Origin: Nitratifractor salsuginis DSM 16511
GTDB lineage: Bacteria; Campylobacterota; Campylobacteria; Campylobacterales; Sulfurovaceae
Assembly: GCF_000186245.1 (NCBI RefSeq)
Contig: NC_014935.1
Coordinates: 1,550,001 to 1,614,000, forward strand
Direction: 5' to 3'
DNA: 64,000 nucleotides
In this document: in pieces, positions 43,986-52,769 of the stretch
How positions within the stretch are numbered: the first letter of the stretch is position 1
How the letters are laid out: each line of letters opens with the position of its first letter
Made by a program: the position numbers and the translations under genes
Notes under the pieces: model-generated
What the model was told of the DNA's origin: nothing
The model's input: only the letters and a program-made list of their open reading frames with translations
Databases searched by the model: none

Positions 43986-44327
43986 TCAACCCTCGCAGTG
44001 GCTGTCGTCGAGCTTGGCCTGCTCGCTGGCACCCGGCTTGTAGCCAAAGACCAGCTTCACCCGTCCGTCGGGAAGGGCTTCCTCTTCGATTTGATAATTC
44101 TCTTCGATCTTGGCCAAAAGCCCCATGGGTTTTTTGTGGTTGATCATCACCAGTTTCTTGTCGGGACCGTCGATGAGCTTGAGCCCCGCCATGGCGTTGA
44201 CCATCGGCTCCGGGGGACCGCATTTGGACGTATCGAATTCGTAATACTGAGTCTCACCGATCTTGTAGGTGAAGAAGGGAACAGTCGCTCCGGGGACTTC
44301 AATGGGTTCTTTTTTTATTTCTGACAT
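43986..44327 (-). CDS. DUF2249-like (TusA-fold) protein
   Basis: A 113-residue protein: FDTSKCGPPEPMVNAM and LVMINHKKPMGLL match the DUF2249 pattern (D-x-R-x-x-PPEP ... V-x-x-x-x-P). The family shares the TusA/SirA fold and is often found with hemerythrin or NO-detoxification genes. There are two Cys, the second near the C-terminus. TAGGAG before the ATG. First gene behind the FNR box at 44382. Confidence 0.8.
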   Translation of the reverse strand: MSEIKKEPIEVPGATVPFFTYKIGETQYYEFDTSKCGPPEPMVNAMAGLKLIDGPDKKLVMINHKKPMGLLAKIEENYQIEEEALPDGRVKLVFGYKPGASEQAKLDDSHCEG

Positions 44328-44353
44328 ATTTACTCCTATTTGAAAGATGGGGT

Positions 44354-44395
44354 ATTATAGAGCGGTCAAGCTATAAAAGAGTTGATCAAGGTCAA
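44354..44395 (-). promoter_or_regulatory. FNR/NnrR-type promoter of the DUF2249 operon
   Basis: Box TTGAT-CAAG-GTCAA (plus reading, 44382-44395), 22 nt, then a perfect TATAAT at 44359-44354 on the minus strand. The ATG is 27 nt further. Confidence 0.8.
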
Positions 44396-44408
44396 GAAAT
44401 TTAGTGTA

Positions 44409-44482
44409 TTCATTGGGAGAGTTGGGCGTTGAGTACTGAGCGTTGAGATGTCGCTCGGTCGCTCCGTGCGGTTTATGGCCGA
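44409..44482. repeat. Heptamer-repeat element E9
   Basis: ATTGGGA, GTTGGGC, GTTGAGT, ACTGAGC, GTTGAGA units (44411-44448), then a GC-rich palindromic stretch with CGG...CCG arms (about 44455-44481). It ends 3 nt from the stop of the siroheme synthase gene. The left part matches E8. Confidence 0.7.
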
Positions 44483-44485
44483 ATT

Positions 44486-45064
44486 TCAGTTCCGAAGGGA
44501 GGGGAAATTCTCCTTGACATACTCTTTGGCCATCCGCTCGAAACGCTCCATGCGTTCTTTGCCTTTGGGAAGTTCCGAACGAAGTTTGCGCATCTGTGCC
44601 AAAAATCCCTCCACTCCTTCGGGGAGTACCTGTTCGAACCATCGGCGGATCTGCCGGGCAAAGGCCGGAGAGGCCCCGGAGGTGGAGAAGGCCACAGTCA
44701 AATCCCCCCGTTTGACATAGGAGGGAAAGATAAAGTCGCAGTAGCGGGTATCATCGACACTGTTGACCAGTACCCGCGCCTTTCGCGTCTCCTCGAAGAT
44801 TTGACGGTGAAGCTCCACCGTATCGGTGGCCACGATCACCAGATCGTACTCCAGGGCTTCACCACTGCGGTAGGGCCGGACCAGGAGCGTGAGGCAATGC
44901 TCCCGGGCCATCGTCGCTACCGGCTCGGAGACTTCAGCAGCGACAATGGTGATCTCTTTGCAGAAATCGAGGAGCTTTTCGAGCTTTTCGGCGGCGATAT
45001 GCCCTCCACCGACCAGGAGGATGCGCTTGCCCTCCAGTTGAAAAAAGGCGGGAAAGTAACTCAT
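44486..45064 (-). CDS. Precorrin-2 dehydrogenase / sirohydrochlorin ferrochelatase (CysG N-terminal, Met8-like)
   Basis: A 192-residue NAD-dependent enzyme with VGGGHIAAEK (Rossmann loop), TTD-like ATDTVELHR and SVDDTRYCDFIFPS, then STSGASPA. It oxidises precorrin-2 to sirohydrochlorin on the way to siroheme and, through siroheme, haem d1. The methyltransferase half is a separate gene at 54722. It shares one base with napD (TGATG), so it is in the nap transcript. Confidence 0.9.
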   Translation of the reverse strand: MSYFPAFFQLEGKRILLVGGGHIAAEKLEKLLDFCKEITIVAAEVSEPVATMAREHCLTLLVRPYRSGEALEYDLVIVATDTVELHRQIFEETRKARVLVNSVDDTRYCDFIFPSYVKRGDLTVAFSTSGASPAFARQIRRWFEQVLPEGVEGFLAQMRKLRSELPKGKERMERFERMAKEYVKENFPSLRN

Positions 45065-45420
45065 CAGAGCTTTTTCTTCAAGTCTCCGTGGTAAACCACC
45101 GTCGCGGGGTCAATCTCCTCTTCGGTACAACGCTGGAGCAGCTCGGGCACCTCTTCCGCCTCGTCGAGCTCTTTCATCGCCGCGTCCAAATCCTCCTGAT
45201 AAGTCATCATCATCTCGGCGGAGATCACGTGGTCGACACGCTGGATCTCCATCAATTTGGCGATCTCCCCATTGACATCTTCCGCTTCGATGGTCACGAT
45301 GATCTTGCCGGTCGGCTTGTCGCCAAAGTGGTATTCACACACACCACTCTCTTCACACCATTTTTTGATCTCGTCATAGTGTTCCGGTGTGCAACGGATA
45401 ACGATACTCGATATATTCAT
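45064..45420 (-). CDS. napD: NapD chaperone of periplasmic nitrate reductase
   Basis: Cytoplasmic chaperone that binds the NapA Tat signal. 118 residues with the NapD ferredoxin-like fold: N-terminal NISSIVIRC, then GKIIVTIEAED and VISAEMMMTYQEDL. It is longer than E. coli NapD (87) through an acidic C-terminal tail. GGGAG before the ATG. Confidence 0.88.
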   Translation of the reverse strand: MNISSIVIRCTPEHYDEIKKWCEESGVCEYHFGDKPTGKIIVTIEAEDVNGEIAKLMEIQRVDHVISAEMMMTYQEDLDAAMKELDEAEEVPELLQRCTEEEIDPATVVYHGDLKKKL

Positions 45421-45437
45421 TTTTTTCTCCCTCTCTT

Positions 45438-46403
45438 TTATGGTTTGATTTTCCAGAGCATAATGCTCGGGTCGTGGCTGGCACTGAACAGCGTCGTCTC
45501 ATCTTTGAACACGATCCGGGTCAGGATGCTTTTCTGCCCTTTGAGCAGGGCAAAAGGAGTTTTGGTATCCAAATGATAAAGGGTTATGGAGTTGTCATCG
45601 TGCATCGCATAGGCCGCTGTCTTGGCAGCAGGGCTGAGGGCGACGGCATAGATGAGGAAATCGCTTTTGAAATATCCATGCTCACCGGAGCTCAGATTAT
45701 AGTAGGAAGCTCGTCGATCCTGCGCCCCGGCAATGACCCAATCCTGACGGATATCTACGCTGAAAACATTATCCACATGGAGTTTTTCGATCCGCTTGAG
45801 GATTTTTCCCGTCGCTGTCTCTATCACGGTCAATTCACCACTCTCGCAACCGAAAACCGCCCGCTTGCGCCGACTGTCCATCGAAAAATCGGAGAATTTC
45901 GATTCGCTGAGTTGCTCGCGGTAGAGCTCCTTGCCCGTCCCGATCTCGTAGAGGACCGCTTCATTGCCCAAAGTGGCATAGAGAATATGATTCTTATCGA
46001 CAAAACGGGCTTTGACAATGCTATGGCGTTCTTCCGCCCCGAATAGCTTGGTGACTTTGCCATTTTCGAGGATCCGAAGATCGCTGAATCCCCCCTGCCC
46101 GCTGTCGCTGAGGATCAGATAGCGGCCGCCGAGCTCATCGACGCTGAAGACTTTATCGTCGATCTTGTCCCCCATGAAATCTTTCACCTGGGGGAGATGG
46201 AGCAGGGTTTCGACTTTGAAACTCTGTAGATCGATGCGCTGCAGACTGCCGTGGTCGGTCCCGGCGATCAGGGCACCGTCGTCGCTCAGGACGATATCGT
46301 TAACCGCTCCGTCGGCTTCGATCTGACGTTGGGGAGCGACTGTGGGCAAAGATCCCGCCATGACCAGGCCCAAAAGGGCGATCAGAGAAAAGAGATACCG
46401 CAT
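45438..46403 (-). CDS. napL: NapL-type periplasmic beta-propeller protein
   Basis: A 321-residue protein with a signal peptide (1-17) and repeated WD40-like blades (e.g. DGALIAGTDHG, TTLFSASHDPSIMLW). Position between napF and napD is that of napL in Campylobacterota nap operons; its exact role in nitrate reduction is not established. The start shares a base with the upstream stop (TAATG). Confidence 0.85.
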   Translation of the reverse strand: MRYLFSLIALLGLVMAGSLPTVAPQRQIEADGAVNDIVLSDDGALIAGTDHGSLQRIDLQSFKVETLLHLPQVKDFMGDKIDDKVFSVDELGGRYLILSDSGQGGFSDLRILENGKVTKLFGAEERHSIVKARFVDKNHILYATLGNEAVLYEIGTGKELYREQLSESKFSDFSMDSRRKRAVFGCESGELTVIETATGKILKRIEKLHVDNVFSVDIRQDWVIAGAQDRRASYYNLSSGEHGYFKSDFLIYAVALSPAAKTAAYAMHDDNSITLYHLDTKTPFALLKGQKSILTRIVFKDETTLFSASHDPSIMLWKIKP

Positions 46404-46780
46404 TATGCCTCTCCTTCTTTTTTTTCACGGGCCAGAGTCTCCAGCACTTCCAGCACATGCGCAGCGATGCGCTCTTCATCCAGATCGCACTGCACGCCAT
46501 AGAGATCCTCCTCGGCATCGAAAAAGTCTTCGAAGGCTTCGACCTTGGCCAACTCCTGAGGGATCTTTGCGAAGAGCTCTTCTCCGAAAGCCTCGGCGAT
46601 CCGCTCCGGCAGATAGATCATCCAATTGTATTCGGTCGGATCAATCACATCCGCCTCGTCGGCCTCTTCCTCCACATTGGGGTCGACCACGACAAAATAG
46701 CGCCGTTCATCCAAATCCTCATCGTCGAAAAGCGACATCAAGGTCGGATAGTTTTGCAACAGTGTTTCACGTTCACGCAT
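46403..46780 (-). CDS. Unknown acidic protein inserted in the nap operon
   Basis: A 125-residue, very acidic, helix-rich protein, probably cytoplasmic (no signal or membrane segment). No family recognised. AAAGGAG 8 nt before the ATG at 46780 fixes the start. It lies between napF and napL, has its own FNR-type box upstream and is coupled to napL. A nap maturation factor or chaperone is one possibility. Confidence 0.75.
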   Translation of the reverse strand: MRERETLLQNYPTLMSLFDDEDLDERRYFVVVDPNVEEEADEADVIDPTEYNWMIYLPERIAEAFGEELFAKIPQELAKVEAFEDFFDAEEDLYGVQCDLDEERIAAHVLEVLETLAREKKEGEA

Positions 46781-46830
46781 CAGTGCTCCTTTCATCGCAT
46801 CCCTTTTCCTCGGAAACAACGAGTTGGGAT

Positions 46831-46871
46831 ATTGTAGCAAAGGAAGAGGAAAGCCTCTTGACCTAAGTCAG
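46831..46871 (-). promoter_or_regulatory. Internal FNR/NnrR-type promoter in the nap operon
   Basis: Box TTGAC-CTAA-GTCAG (plus reading, 46858-46871) overlaps the napF stop codon; TACAAT follows 21 nt away at 46836-46831 (minus). It would add transcription of the 125-aa gene, napL, napD and the siroheme gene. One half-site is imperfect. Confidence 0.6.
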
Positions 46872-47368
46872 CCCAGAACACGATAGTCGATGGCCTGAGT
46901 CGGGCAGCGGCTCATACAAAACCCGCAGCCCGTGCAACGTTCCTCGTCGATGACCGGATTGTAAAGGCCGTTAAAAAGAATCGCGTCGTCGATGCAGGGC
47001 TCTTTGCAGGCAAAGCAGATGGTGTCGTGATGGGCCAGGCAGGCTTTCGGATCGATGCGGAAAAAGGCATTGACCCGCTCCGGCCCATCCGACAGGTTCA
47101 AAACCCCCGCTTCACAGGCTTCGGCACACGCTTCACAAAAGATGCACCCCTTCTCCGTCAGATTGAGCGTCGGAGTCCGGTCGGCGCGGATGACGATGAT
47201 CTCCTCTTCACAGGCGGTGGCACAGGCGTGCGTTTCGCATGTAGGGCACCGGCTCTGAAAAAGAGAAAGATCCCCCGCATAGGGGGGGCGTAGAATTGCA
47301 GTTTCCTTCGGGGCTTCCTCCCGGACAGGACATGCCAGCGAGCGGAAAAACTCCCTCCGGTCCGCCAT
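46868..47368 (-). CDS. napF: NapF ferredoxin-type protein
   Basis: A 166-residue cytoplasmic protein with four cysteine clusters for [4Fe-4S]: CPTC-x4-C-x3-C, CIFCEACAEAC, C-x2-C-x3-C around CFACKEPC, and CTGCGFCMSRCP. No signal peptide. NapF assists NapA cluster assembly. The ATG at 47368 is chosen by homology of RREFFRSL and follows napB by 2 nt. Confidence 0.9.
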   Translation of the reverse strand: MADRREFFRSLACPVREEAPKETAILRPPYAGDLSLFQSRCPTCETHACATACEEEIIVIRADRTPTLNLTEKGCIFCEACAEACEAGVLNLSDGPERVNAFFRIDPKACLAHHDTICFACKEPCIDDAILFNGLYNPVIDEERCTGCGFCMSRCPTQAIDYRVLG

Positions 47369-47370
47369 TC

Positions 47371-48033
47371 CTATTTGACCCCTTCGTCGATTACTTTGAT
47401 CAGGTTGGAGCGCTTCTTCTGCTCGGCGTTTTTGAAGTCGGGCTTGAAGGTATTGCCCACCAGAGGCTTCACATTTGCCTGAGGCACGTGACACTGAGTA
47501 CAATTGTAGCGAGCCGGATTGAGCTTCTTGAGCTTTTTGAACTTCGCCACTTTAACATCGGTCGCATTGGCGACCACTTTGCCGTCTTTGACAATATTGC
47601 CGTTCTTATCCAGCTTAGTGCTGGGGCGGAAGTCGACGAAGTGGCTCTCGGGTATAGGAGTCGCTCCGACACTCTTTGCGACGTTGGGCATGTGGCAGCC
47701 CAGGCACTGGTTGTTCTTGATGGTAATGGGTACCAGACCTTCGATGCTGTGGGGAATCAGCGGCGGTGCGTTGACATAGGAGCGCTCGAATTTGGGCGCA
47801 GCCCCAGGCGCGGGACGCTTATAGGTCACTGTCGGCAACGATCCATTGCCTGTCAGGTTTGTCGCTCCATAACTCAGCTGCTCCTCGGTCACGACCTTTT
47901 TGTTTCCAAGATCCTGCTTTTTGAGCATCTTGGCATCGTTGACCCCTTTGTTGATGTTGACATAATCCCCGGCGAAGAGCACCGCACCGGCGGCGACAAC
48001 GCTGATTAGGGTGATTTTCATGGTTCGTTTCAT
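47371..48033 (-). CDS. napB: NapB di-haem cytochrome c subunit
   Basis: Periplasmic electron donor to NapA. 220 residues: signal peptide (1-21) and two haem c motifs, CLGCH and CTQCH, each preceded by a His-containing segment (PPLIPHSIEG, ESHFVDFRP) for bis-His ligation. It is longer than most NapB, with an added Lys-rich region between the haems. GGGAGGAAAA before the ATG. Confidence 0.93.
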   Translation of the reverse strand: MKRTMKITLISVVAAGAVLFAGDYVNINKGVNDAKMLKKQDLGNKKVVTEEQLSYGATNLTGNGSLPTVTYKRPAPGAAPKFERSYVNAPPLIPHSIEGLVPITIKNNQCLGCHMPNVAKSVGATPIPESHFVDFRPSTKLDKNGNIVKDGKVVANATDVKVAKFKKLKKLNPARYNCTQCHVPQANVKPLVGNTFKPDFKNAEQKKRSNLIKVIDEGVK

Positions 48034-48048
48034 TCTTTTCCTCCCGTT

Positions 48049-48888
48049 TTATTTTGCTAAGAAATTCCTCAACTCAAAGCCCAGCGCCTCGTCATCGCAG
48101 ACGTCGACACAGCGGCCGCAGTTGGTGCATTCACCCTTGGAGACAAATTCGCTCCGTTTTCCGATCATTCCCAGGACTTCCACCTCGGGACAGACATTTT
48201 TACATTTCATACAGAGGGTGCAGTTGTCACTGTTGTGCTTGACCCGGATCAGACTGTACTTCCCAATCACGGAGTAGACACCGCCCAGGGGGCAGATGTG
48301 ACCGCACCATCCGTTCTTGACCGCAAAAAGGTCAAAAAGAAAGATCGCCACCAGCAGACCGATCCCGGCCCCCAGAGCGAAGCCCACGGACCCTTCGACG
48401 ACCTGGATCCCGAAGACAACGTTCCGGTTGAAGATCGTGATGGGACTGACGATCTCGAAGGCCGCCAGACCTGTGACCGCCGAAACGATAAGCGCCAGAA
48501 CGATCATGTAATAGCGCACATTGCGGGAGATCCAAATCTTCCGTTCGATTCGGTCGATTAGGAGCTTCCGACGCAGCCACGCCGCCAGATCGGTGATCAT
48601 ATTGACCGGGCAGACCCAACTGCAGAAAGCCCGTCCGCCGATGATGGCATAGAAGAGCGTGATGATCGCCGCTCCGATGAGGACATTGACCCCCACGACC
48701 GCACCGGTCGCAAAAATTTGCAACACGGCGAAGGGATCGCTCAGAGGGATTTTGCCCAGCACCAACGAGGTGGAGAGATCCCCCTGAAGCACTTTCCAGC
48801 CGTACCAGCTTCCCATGAAATAGAGCACGAGCAGTCCGATCTGGACAATCCGGCGAAGAATGAGGTATTTGATATTACTCCACTTCAT
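48049..48888 (-). CDS. napH: NapH membrane ferredoxin (quinol dehydrogenase)
   Basis: A 279-residue protein with four membrane helices, two CxxxCP motifs (CSWVCP, CGHICP) and two C-terminal [4Fe-4S] sites (CTLCMKCKNVCP, CTNCGRCVDVC). With NapG it passes electrons from menaquinol to NapB/A, replacing the missing NapC. Starts right after napG. Confidence 0.95.
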   Translation of the reverse strand: MKWSNIKYLILRRIVQIGLLVLYFMGSWYGWKVLQGDLSTSLVLGKIPLSDPFAVLQIFATGAVVGVNVLIGAAIITLFYAIIGGRAFCSWVCPVNMITDLAAWLRRKLLIDRIERKIWISRNVRYYMIVLALIVSAVTGLAAFEIVSPITIFNRNVVFGIQVVEGSVGFALGAGIGLLVAIFLFDLFAVKNGWCGHICPLGGVYSVIGKYSLIRVKHNSDNCTLCMKCKNVCPEVEVLGMIGKRSEFVSKGECTNCGRCVDVCDDEALGFELRNFLAK

Positions 48889-48889
48889 C

Positions 48890-49741
48890 TCAGTACTCCA
48901 CTCCCTTGTTCAGGTAATCCATGGGATTCTTGGCACTGCGCTTGTCATGGGTGGTGACATCCTTGCCGACGCGTTCCTTGACACGCTGCTGATCTTTTTT
49001 GTCCCACCCTTTGACATAGTGGGCCCCCGGTTTACCCAGGGCAATCTCACGGGGCAGGACGCGAATGGCCGGTTTTTCGGTCACACAAGCCTTTTCGCAC
49101 AATCCGCAGCCGGTGCAGGCGTGCATATCCACCACCGGTTTGAGAAAGGCGTGTTTGCCGGTGCGCTCGTTTTTGTCGTATTCCAGGCGCAAAGCTTTGT
49201 CCATCAGAGGACAGGCGCGGTAGCAGGCGTCACACTGCAGGCCCCAGAAGGCGATGCAGGAGTTTTGATCGACGACCGCCAGCCCCATATCCATCATCGT
49301 ATAGTCCAGCTCCCCCGTTTTGGGGTTGGTGACTTTGGTCAGATCCAGCGCGCCCGTCGGGCACGCCACGACACAGGGGATATCGTCACACATATAACAG
49401 GGGACATCCCTGGGAATGAAAAAGGGAGTCCCGATGGTCACATCGTCCTGGGCTCTGGCCATCTTGATCGTTCCGGGACGGGGCTCGCCCGTATCCCGGT
49501 CGATATTGCTGGGGCGATTGAAACAGGCCTCGGCACAAAGACCGCACTTGATGCAGGTCTTGAGAAAATCAGGCTCATCCAGCGCCGCGGGAGGTCGGAG
49601 TGTCAGTGGGGAGCTCTTGGCTTTTTCGGCATAGCCGGCCCAGAGCAATCCCCCCATGATCCCCAATCCCGTGGCATAGGCGAAATCCGTCAGGAACCTC
49701 CGCCGGGAGCTGATCGTCACTTTTTTGGCCTTTTCGCCCAC
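48890..49741 (-). CDS. napG: NapG periplasmic ferredoxin
   Basis: A 283-residue protein with a Tat signal (RRRFLTDF) and four [4Fe-4S] clusters (CIKCGLCAEAC; CYMCDDIPCVVACP; CDACYRACP; CTGCGLCEKAC). Electron carrier between NapH and NapB. The start is GTG at 49741 with AAAGGAT upstream. Gap to napA is 15 nt. Confidence 0.94.
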   Translation of the reverse strand: MGEKAKKVTISSRRRFLTDFAYATGLGIMGGLLWAGYAEKAKSSPLTLRPPAALDEPDFLKTCIKCGLCAEACFNRPSNIDRDTGEPRPGTIKMARAQDDVTIGTPFFIPRDVPCYMCDDIPCVVACPTGALDLTKVTNPKTGELDYTMMDMGLAVVDQNSCIAFWGLQCDACYRACPLMDKALRLEYDKNERTGKHAFLKPVVDMHACTGCGLCEKACVTEKPAIRVLPREIALGKPGAHYVKGWDKKDQQRVKERVGKDVTTHDKRSAKNPMDYLNKGVEY

Positions 49742-49756
49742 GCTTTATCCTTTCAA

Positions 49757-52591
49757 TCAGGCTTTATAGATCTTAACCGCACACTTCTTGTAGTCGGTCT
49801 GCTTGGACATCGGACAGGTCGCATCCAGGGTGACCTTGTTGATGAGAACCCGCTCATCGAACCAGGGCACGAAGACCAGACCGCGAGGAGGCCGGTTCCG
49901 TCCGCGGGTTTCGACACGGACCTTGACCTTGCCGCGGCGGGACTCGACCCAGACCAGGTCACCGTTTTTCAAGCCGCGTTTCTTGGCATCTTTGGGGTTC
50001 ATGTAGCAGAGTGCCTCGGGCACGGCCCGGAAGAGCTCGGGAACCCGCATGGTCATCGTACCGCTGTGCCAATGCTCCAGAACCCGTCCGGTACAGAGCC
50101 AGGTATCGTACTCTTTGTCCGGCATTTCCGGGGGATCCATGTAGGGCCGAGCAAAGATCTTGGCTTTGTTGGCCAGGGACTTCTTCTTCTTGTCTTTGAC
50201 GCCCCGGAGATCTCCGCTGGGCAGTTTCTTGGCCAGAGGACCGTAGAAGGCGAAGTCTTTGAGCCCTGCCTCTTTGGCGTGCTTGGCGGCATAGGGGTCG
50301 TATTTGACGTTGAAGCGCCAGAAGGTCTCCTTGCCGTTGACGACCGGCCATTTGAGACCGCGAACCTTATGATAGGTCACGAAGTCGGCCAGGTCGTGTC
50401 CATGACCACGGCCGAAGCTGGCGTACTCTTCCCAGAGATACTGATGGAGCATGAAGCCATAGCCCTTGAAGACTTTACCGTCGCTGCCGACAACGTTACG
50501 CTTGTCGCCCAGACACTCACTGTTGTCGAAGCCCTTTTGCGGGAACTTGTTCAGATCGATGGGATATTGCTTCTTGGCCCGCTCGTTGGCATAGAGGATC
50601 TCATACATCGTCGTATCAGGCTTGTATCCCATCTTCTCGGCCGCTTTGCGGACATCGGGAAGCTTCTTGCCGTTGCGCAGGGTATAGGGACCCCAGAGGT
50701 CGTTGACGGTAAAGCGCTTGGAGAGCTCGACCCACTGCCAGGTGTCGCTCATGGCATGGCCGACCGGCAGTACCTGCTGGCGCCAGTGCTGTGTCCGGCG
50801 CTCGGCGTTACCATAGGCACCCCACTTCTCGTAGATCATCGCGCTGGGCAGAACCAGGTCGGAGACCATCGCTGAGATTCCGGGATAACCGTCGGAGGTT
50901 ACGATGAAGTTGTCCATCTCCCGGGCGGCTTTGATCCAGTGGCGGGCGTTGGCGCTGTCCTGATAGGGGTTACAGACGTTGGCCCAGGCGAACTTGACCA
51001 CACCGTCTTCGATGTCGCGGTGGATCTTCATAATATGCTGATTGCCCACCGGGTTGAGGGTTCCCTCGGGGATATGCCAAATCTTCTCGGCGATCTTGCG
51101 GTGCTTGGGGTTCTTGACCATCAGGTCCGCCGGCAGGCGGTGGGCGAAGGTTCCGACCTCACGGGCGGTACCGCACGCCGAAGGCTGACCGGTCAGGGAG
51201 TAAGCACCGTTTCCGGGCTTGGCCTGCTTGTTGAGCAGGAAGTGGACGTTGTAGCTGAGGGTGTTGTCCCAGCTTCCCCGGGTGTGCTGGTTCATTCCCA
51301 TGGTCCAGAAGGAGACGACTTTGCGATCCTTTTCGATGTAGAGATCGGCCAGCATTTTCAGCTTTTTCTTGAAGGATTCGAGATCCTCGTCCGGATCTCC
51401 TTTGGCGAGTTTGGCAACATAGTCAAGCGTAAAGGGCTCCAGAGACTTCTTGTACTCTTCGAAGCTGATCATCCAGTGCTTGAGGGTACCCGGAGTGTTC
51501 TTCATCTCGTCGCCGGCTTTGTATCCGTAGGGCTCCAGGGCAGGGCCTTCGAACTCGGAGACTTTTTTGGCCATCTCTTTACGAACGATCTCCATCTCTT
51601 TGGCGCTGTATTTACCTGCCGAACCGTCGGGGCGGACAGGCGTCAGAGACTTTTCACCCTTGCGACGCATGCCGTAACCGATGTTGACGGGACCGACGGC
51701 AAAGACAATGTGTTGCTTGACAAAGTCCCAATCGATCGCTTCGGGATGGTTGTAGACGATCTCCCGGGCGACATAGTTCCAGAGTGCCACGTCGGTCTGA
51801 GGACGGAAGATAATATTGAAATCGCTCAGGTCGCAGCTCCGGTGGGTATAGGTCTGGATATTAACGACTTTGACCCGCTCGGGGTCAGAGAGCTTGCGAT
51901 CGGAAACACGGGACCAGAGGATGGGGTGCATCTCGGCCATGTTCGATCCCCAGCTGATAATGGTATCCGTCAGCTCGATGTCATCGTAACATCCGGAGGG
52001 TTCGTCGATTCCGAAGGTCTGATAGAAGCCGACGACCGCCGACGCCATACAGTGGCGGGCGTTGGGGTCGATGGCGTTGGAGCGGAAGCCCGCCTTCATC
52101 ATCTTCTGTGCGGCGTATCCCTCCATAATGGTGTACTGACCGGAACCGAAGACGGCGACCCCCTCGGGACCGCTCTCTTTGAGGGCTCTACGGATGTGCT
52201 TCTCCATCTCGTCGAAAGCACGCTTCCAGCTGACGGGGCGGAATTTACCCTTCTTGTCGAATTCGCCCTTGTCATTCATCCGGAGCAGAGGCACCTTGAG
52301 GCGGTCGGCTCCGTACATGATCTTGGCGGTGAAGTATCCTTTGATACAGTTCAGACCGCGGTTGACCGGTGCGGCGGGGTCTCCCTTGACGGCAACGATC
52401 TTACCGCCCTTGGTAGCGACCATAATCCCGCATCCGGTTCCACAGAAGCGGCAGACAGCCTTATCCCAGCGCCAGCCCTCTTCTCCTTTTGCCGCGGCAG
52501 CCTGGACCTCGGAAGGGACCGTGATGCCTACGGCACTGGCGGCAGCTGCTGCTGCCGAACTCTTCAAAAAATCTCGTCGATTCATTCCCAT
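49757..52591 (-). CDS. napA: Periplasmic nitrate reductase catalytic subunit
   Basis: Reduces nitrate to nitrite. 944 residues: Tat signal [16 protein letters not shown], a [4Fe-4S] site ([10 protein letters not shown] ... CIKG), the Mo-ligand Cys in [11 protein letters not shown] and bis-MGD domains through to the C-terminal cap. AGGAGG before the ATG at 52591. It heads the nap operon under an FNR-type promoter. Confidence 0.97.
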   Translation of the reverse strand: MGMNRRDFLKSSAAAAAASAVGITVPSEVQAAAAKGEEGWRWDKAVCRFCGTGCGIMVATKGGKIVAVKGDPAAPVNRGLNCIKGYFTAKIMYGADRLKVPLLRMNDKGEFDKKGKFRPVSWKRAFDEMEKHIRRALKESGPEGVAVFGSGQYTIMEGYAAQKMMKAGFRSNAIDPNARHCMASAVVGFYQTFGIDEPSGCYDDIELTDTIISWGSNMAEMHPILWSRVSDRKLSDPERVKVVNIQTYTHRSCDLSDFNIIFRPQTDVALWNYVAREIVYNHPEAIDWDFVKQHIVFAVGPVNIGYGMRRKGEKSLTPVRPDGSAGKYSAKEMEIVRKEMAKKVSEFEGPALEPYGYKAGDEMKNTPGTLKHWMISFEEYKKSLEPFTLDYVAKLAKGDPDEDLESFKKKLKMLADLYIEKDRKVVSFWTMGMNQHTRGSWDNTLSYNVHFLLNKQAKPGNGAYSLTGQPSACGTAREVGTFAHRLPADLMVKNPKHRKIAEKIWHIPEGTLNPVGNQHIMKIHRDIEDGVVKFAWANVCNPYQDSANARHWIKAAREMDNFIVTSDGYPGISAMVSDLVLPSAMIYEKWGAYGNAERRTQHWRQQVLPVGHAMSDTWQWVELSKRFTVNDLWGPYTLRNGKKLPDVRKAAEKMGYKPDTTMYEILYANERAKKQYPIDLNKFPQKGFDNSECLGDKRNVVGSDGKVFKGYGFMLHQYLWEEYASFGRGHGHDLADFVTYHKVRGLKWPVVNGKETFWRFNVKYDPYAAKHAKEAGLKDFAFYGPLAKKLPSGDLRGVKDKKKKSLANKAKIFARPYMDPPEMPDKEYDTWLCTGRVLEHWHSGTMTMRVPELFRAVPEALCYMNPKDAKKRGLKNGDLVWVESRRGKVKVRVETRGRNRPPRGLVFVPWFDERVLINKVTLDATCPMSKQTDYKKCAVKIYKA

Positions 52592-52623
52592 TGTAACCTC
52601 CTGTGAATTTACGGGATGCTCAC

Positions 52624-52665
52624 ATTTTACTCCGATGCATTTGATGAAAAGTTGACATAAATCAA
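52624..52665 (-). promoter_or_regulatory. FNR/NnrR-type promoter of the nap operon
   Basis: Box TTGAC-ATAA-ATCAA (52652-52665), 22 nt, then TAAAAT at 52629-52624 on the minus strand; the same -10 and spacing as nirS. The ATG is 33 nt beyond. Confidence 0.8.
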
Positions 52666-52696
52666 TTTGAAGAATGAGGAGAATTGTCTTTATACA

Positions 52697-52738
52697 TTGA
52701 CAGGTATCAAGAGCGTAGAGACTTTCCTTGAGTACAAT
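52697..52738 (+). promoter_or_regulatory. FNR/NnrR-type promoter of nirDL
   Basis: Box TTGAC-AGGT-ATCAA (52697-52710), 22 nt, then TACAAT (52733-52738) on the plus strand. The ATG follows 31 nt later. Together with the napA box it makes a divergent regulatory region with separate sites 45 bp apart. Confidence 0.8.
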
Positions 52739-52769
52739 TTATTTTATGATTAACCAAAAGGAGTCGAAG

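Noticed and set aside
50939-52606. Open frame of 555 codons antisense to napA
   Set aside because: napA is unambiguous on the other strand; the antisense translation has no recognisable features.
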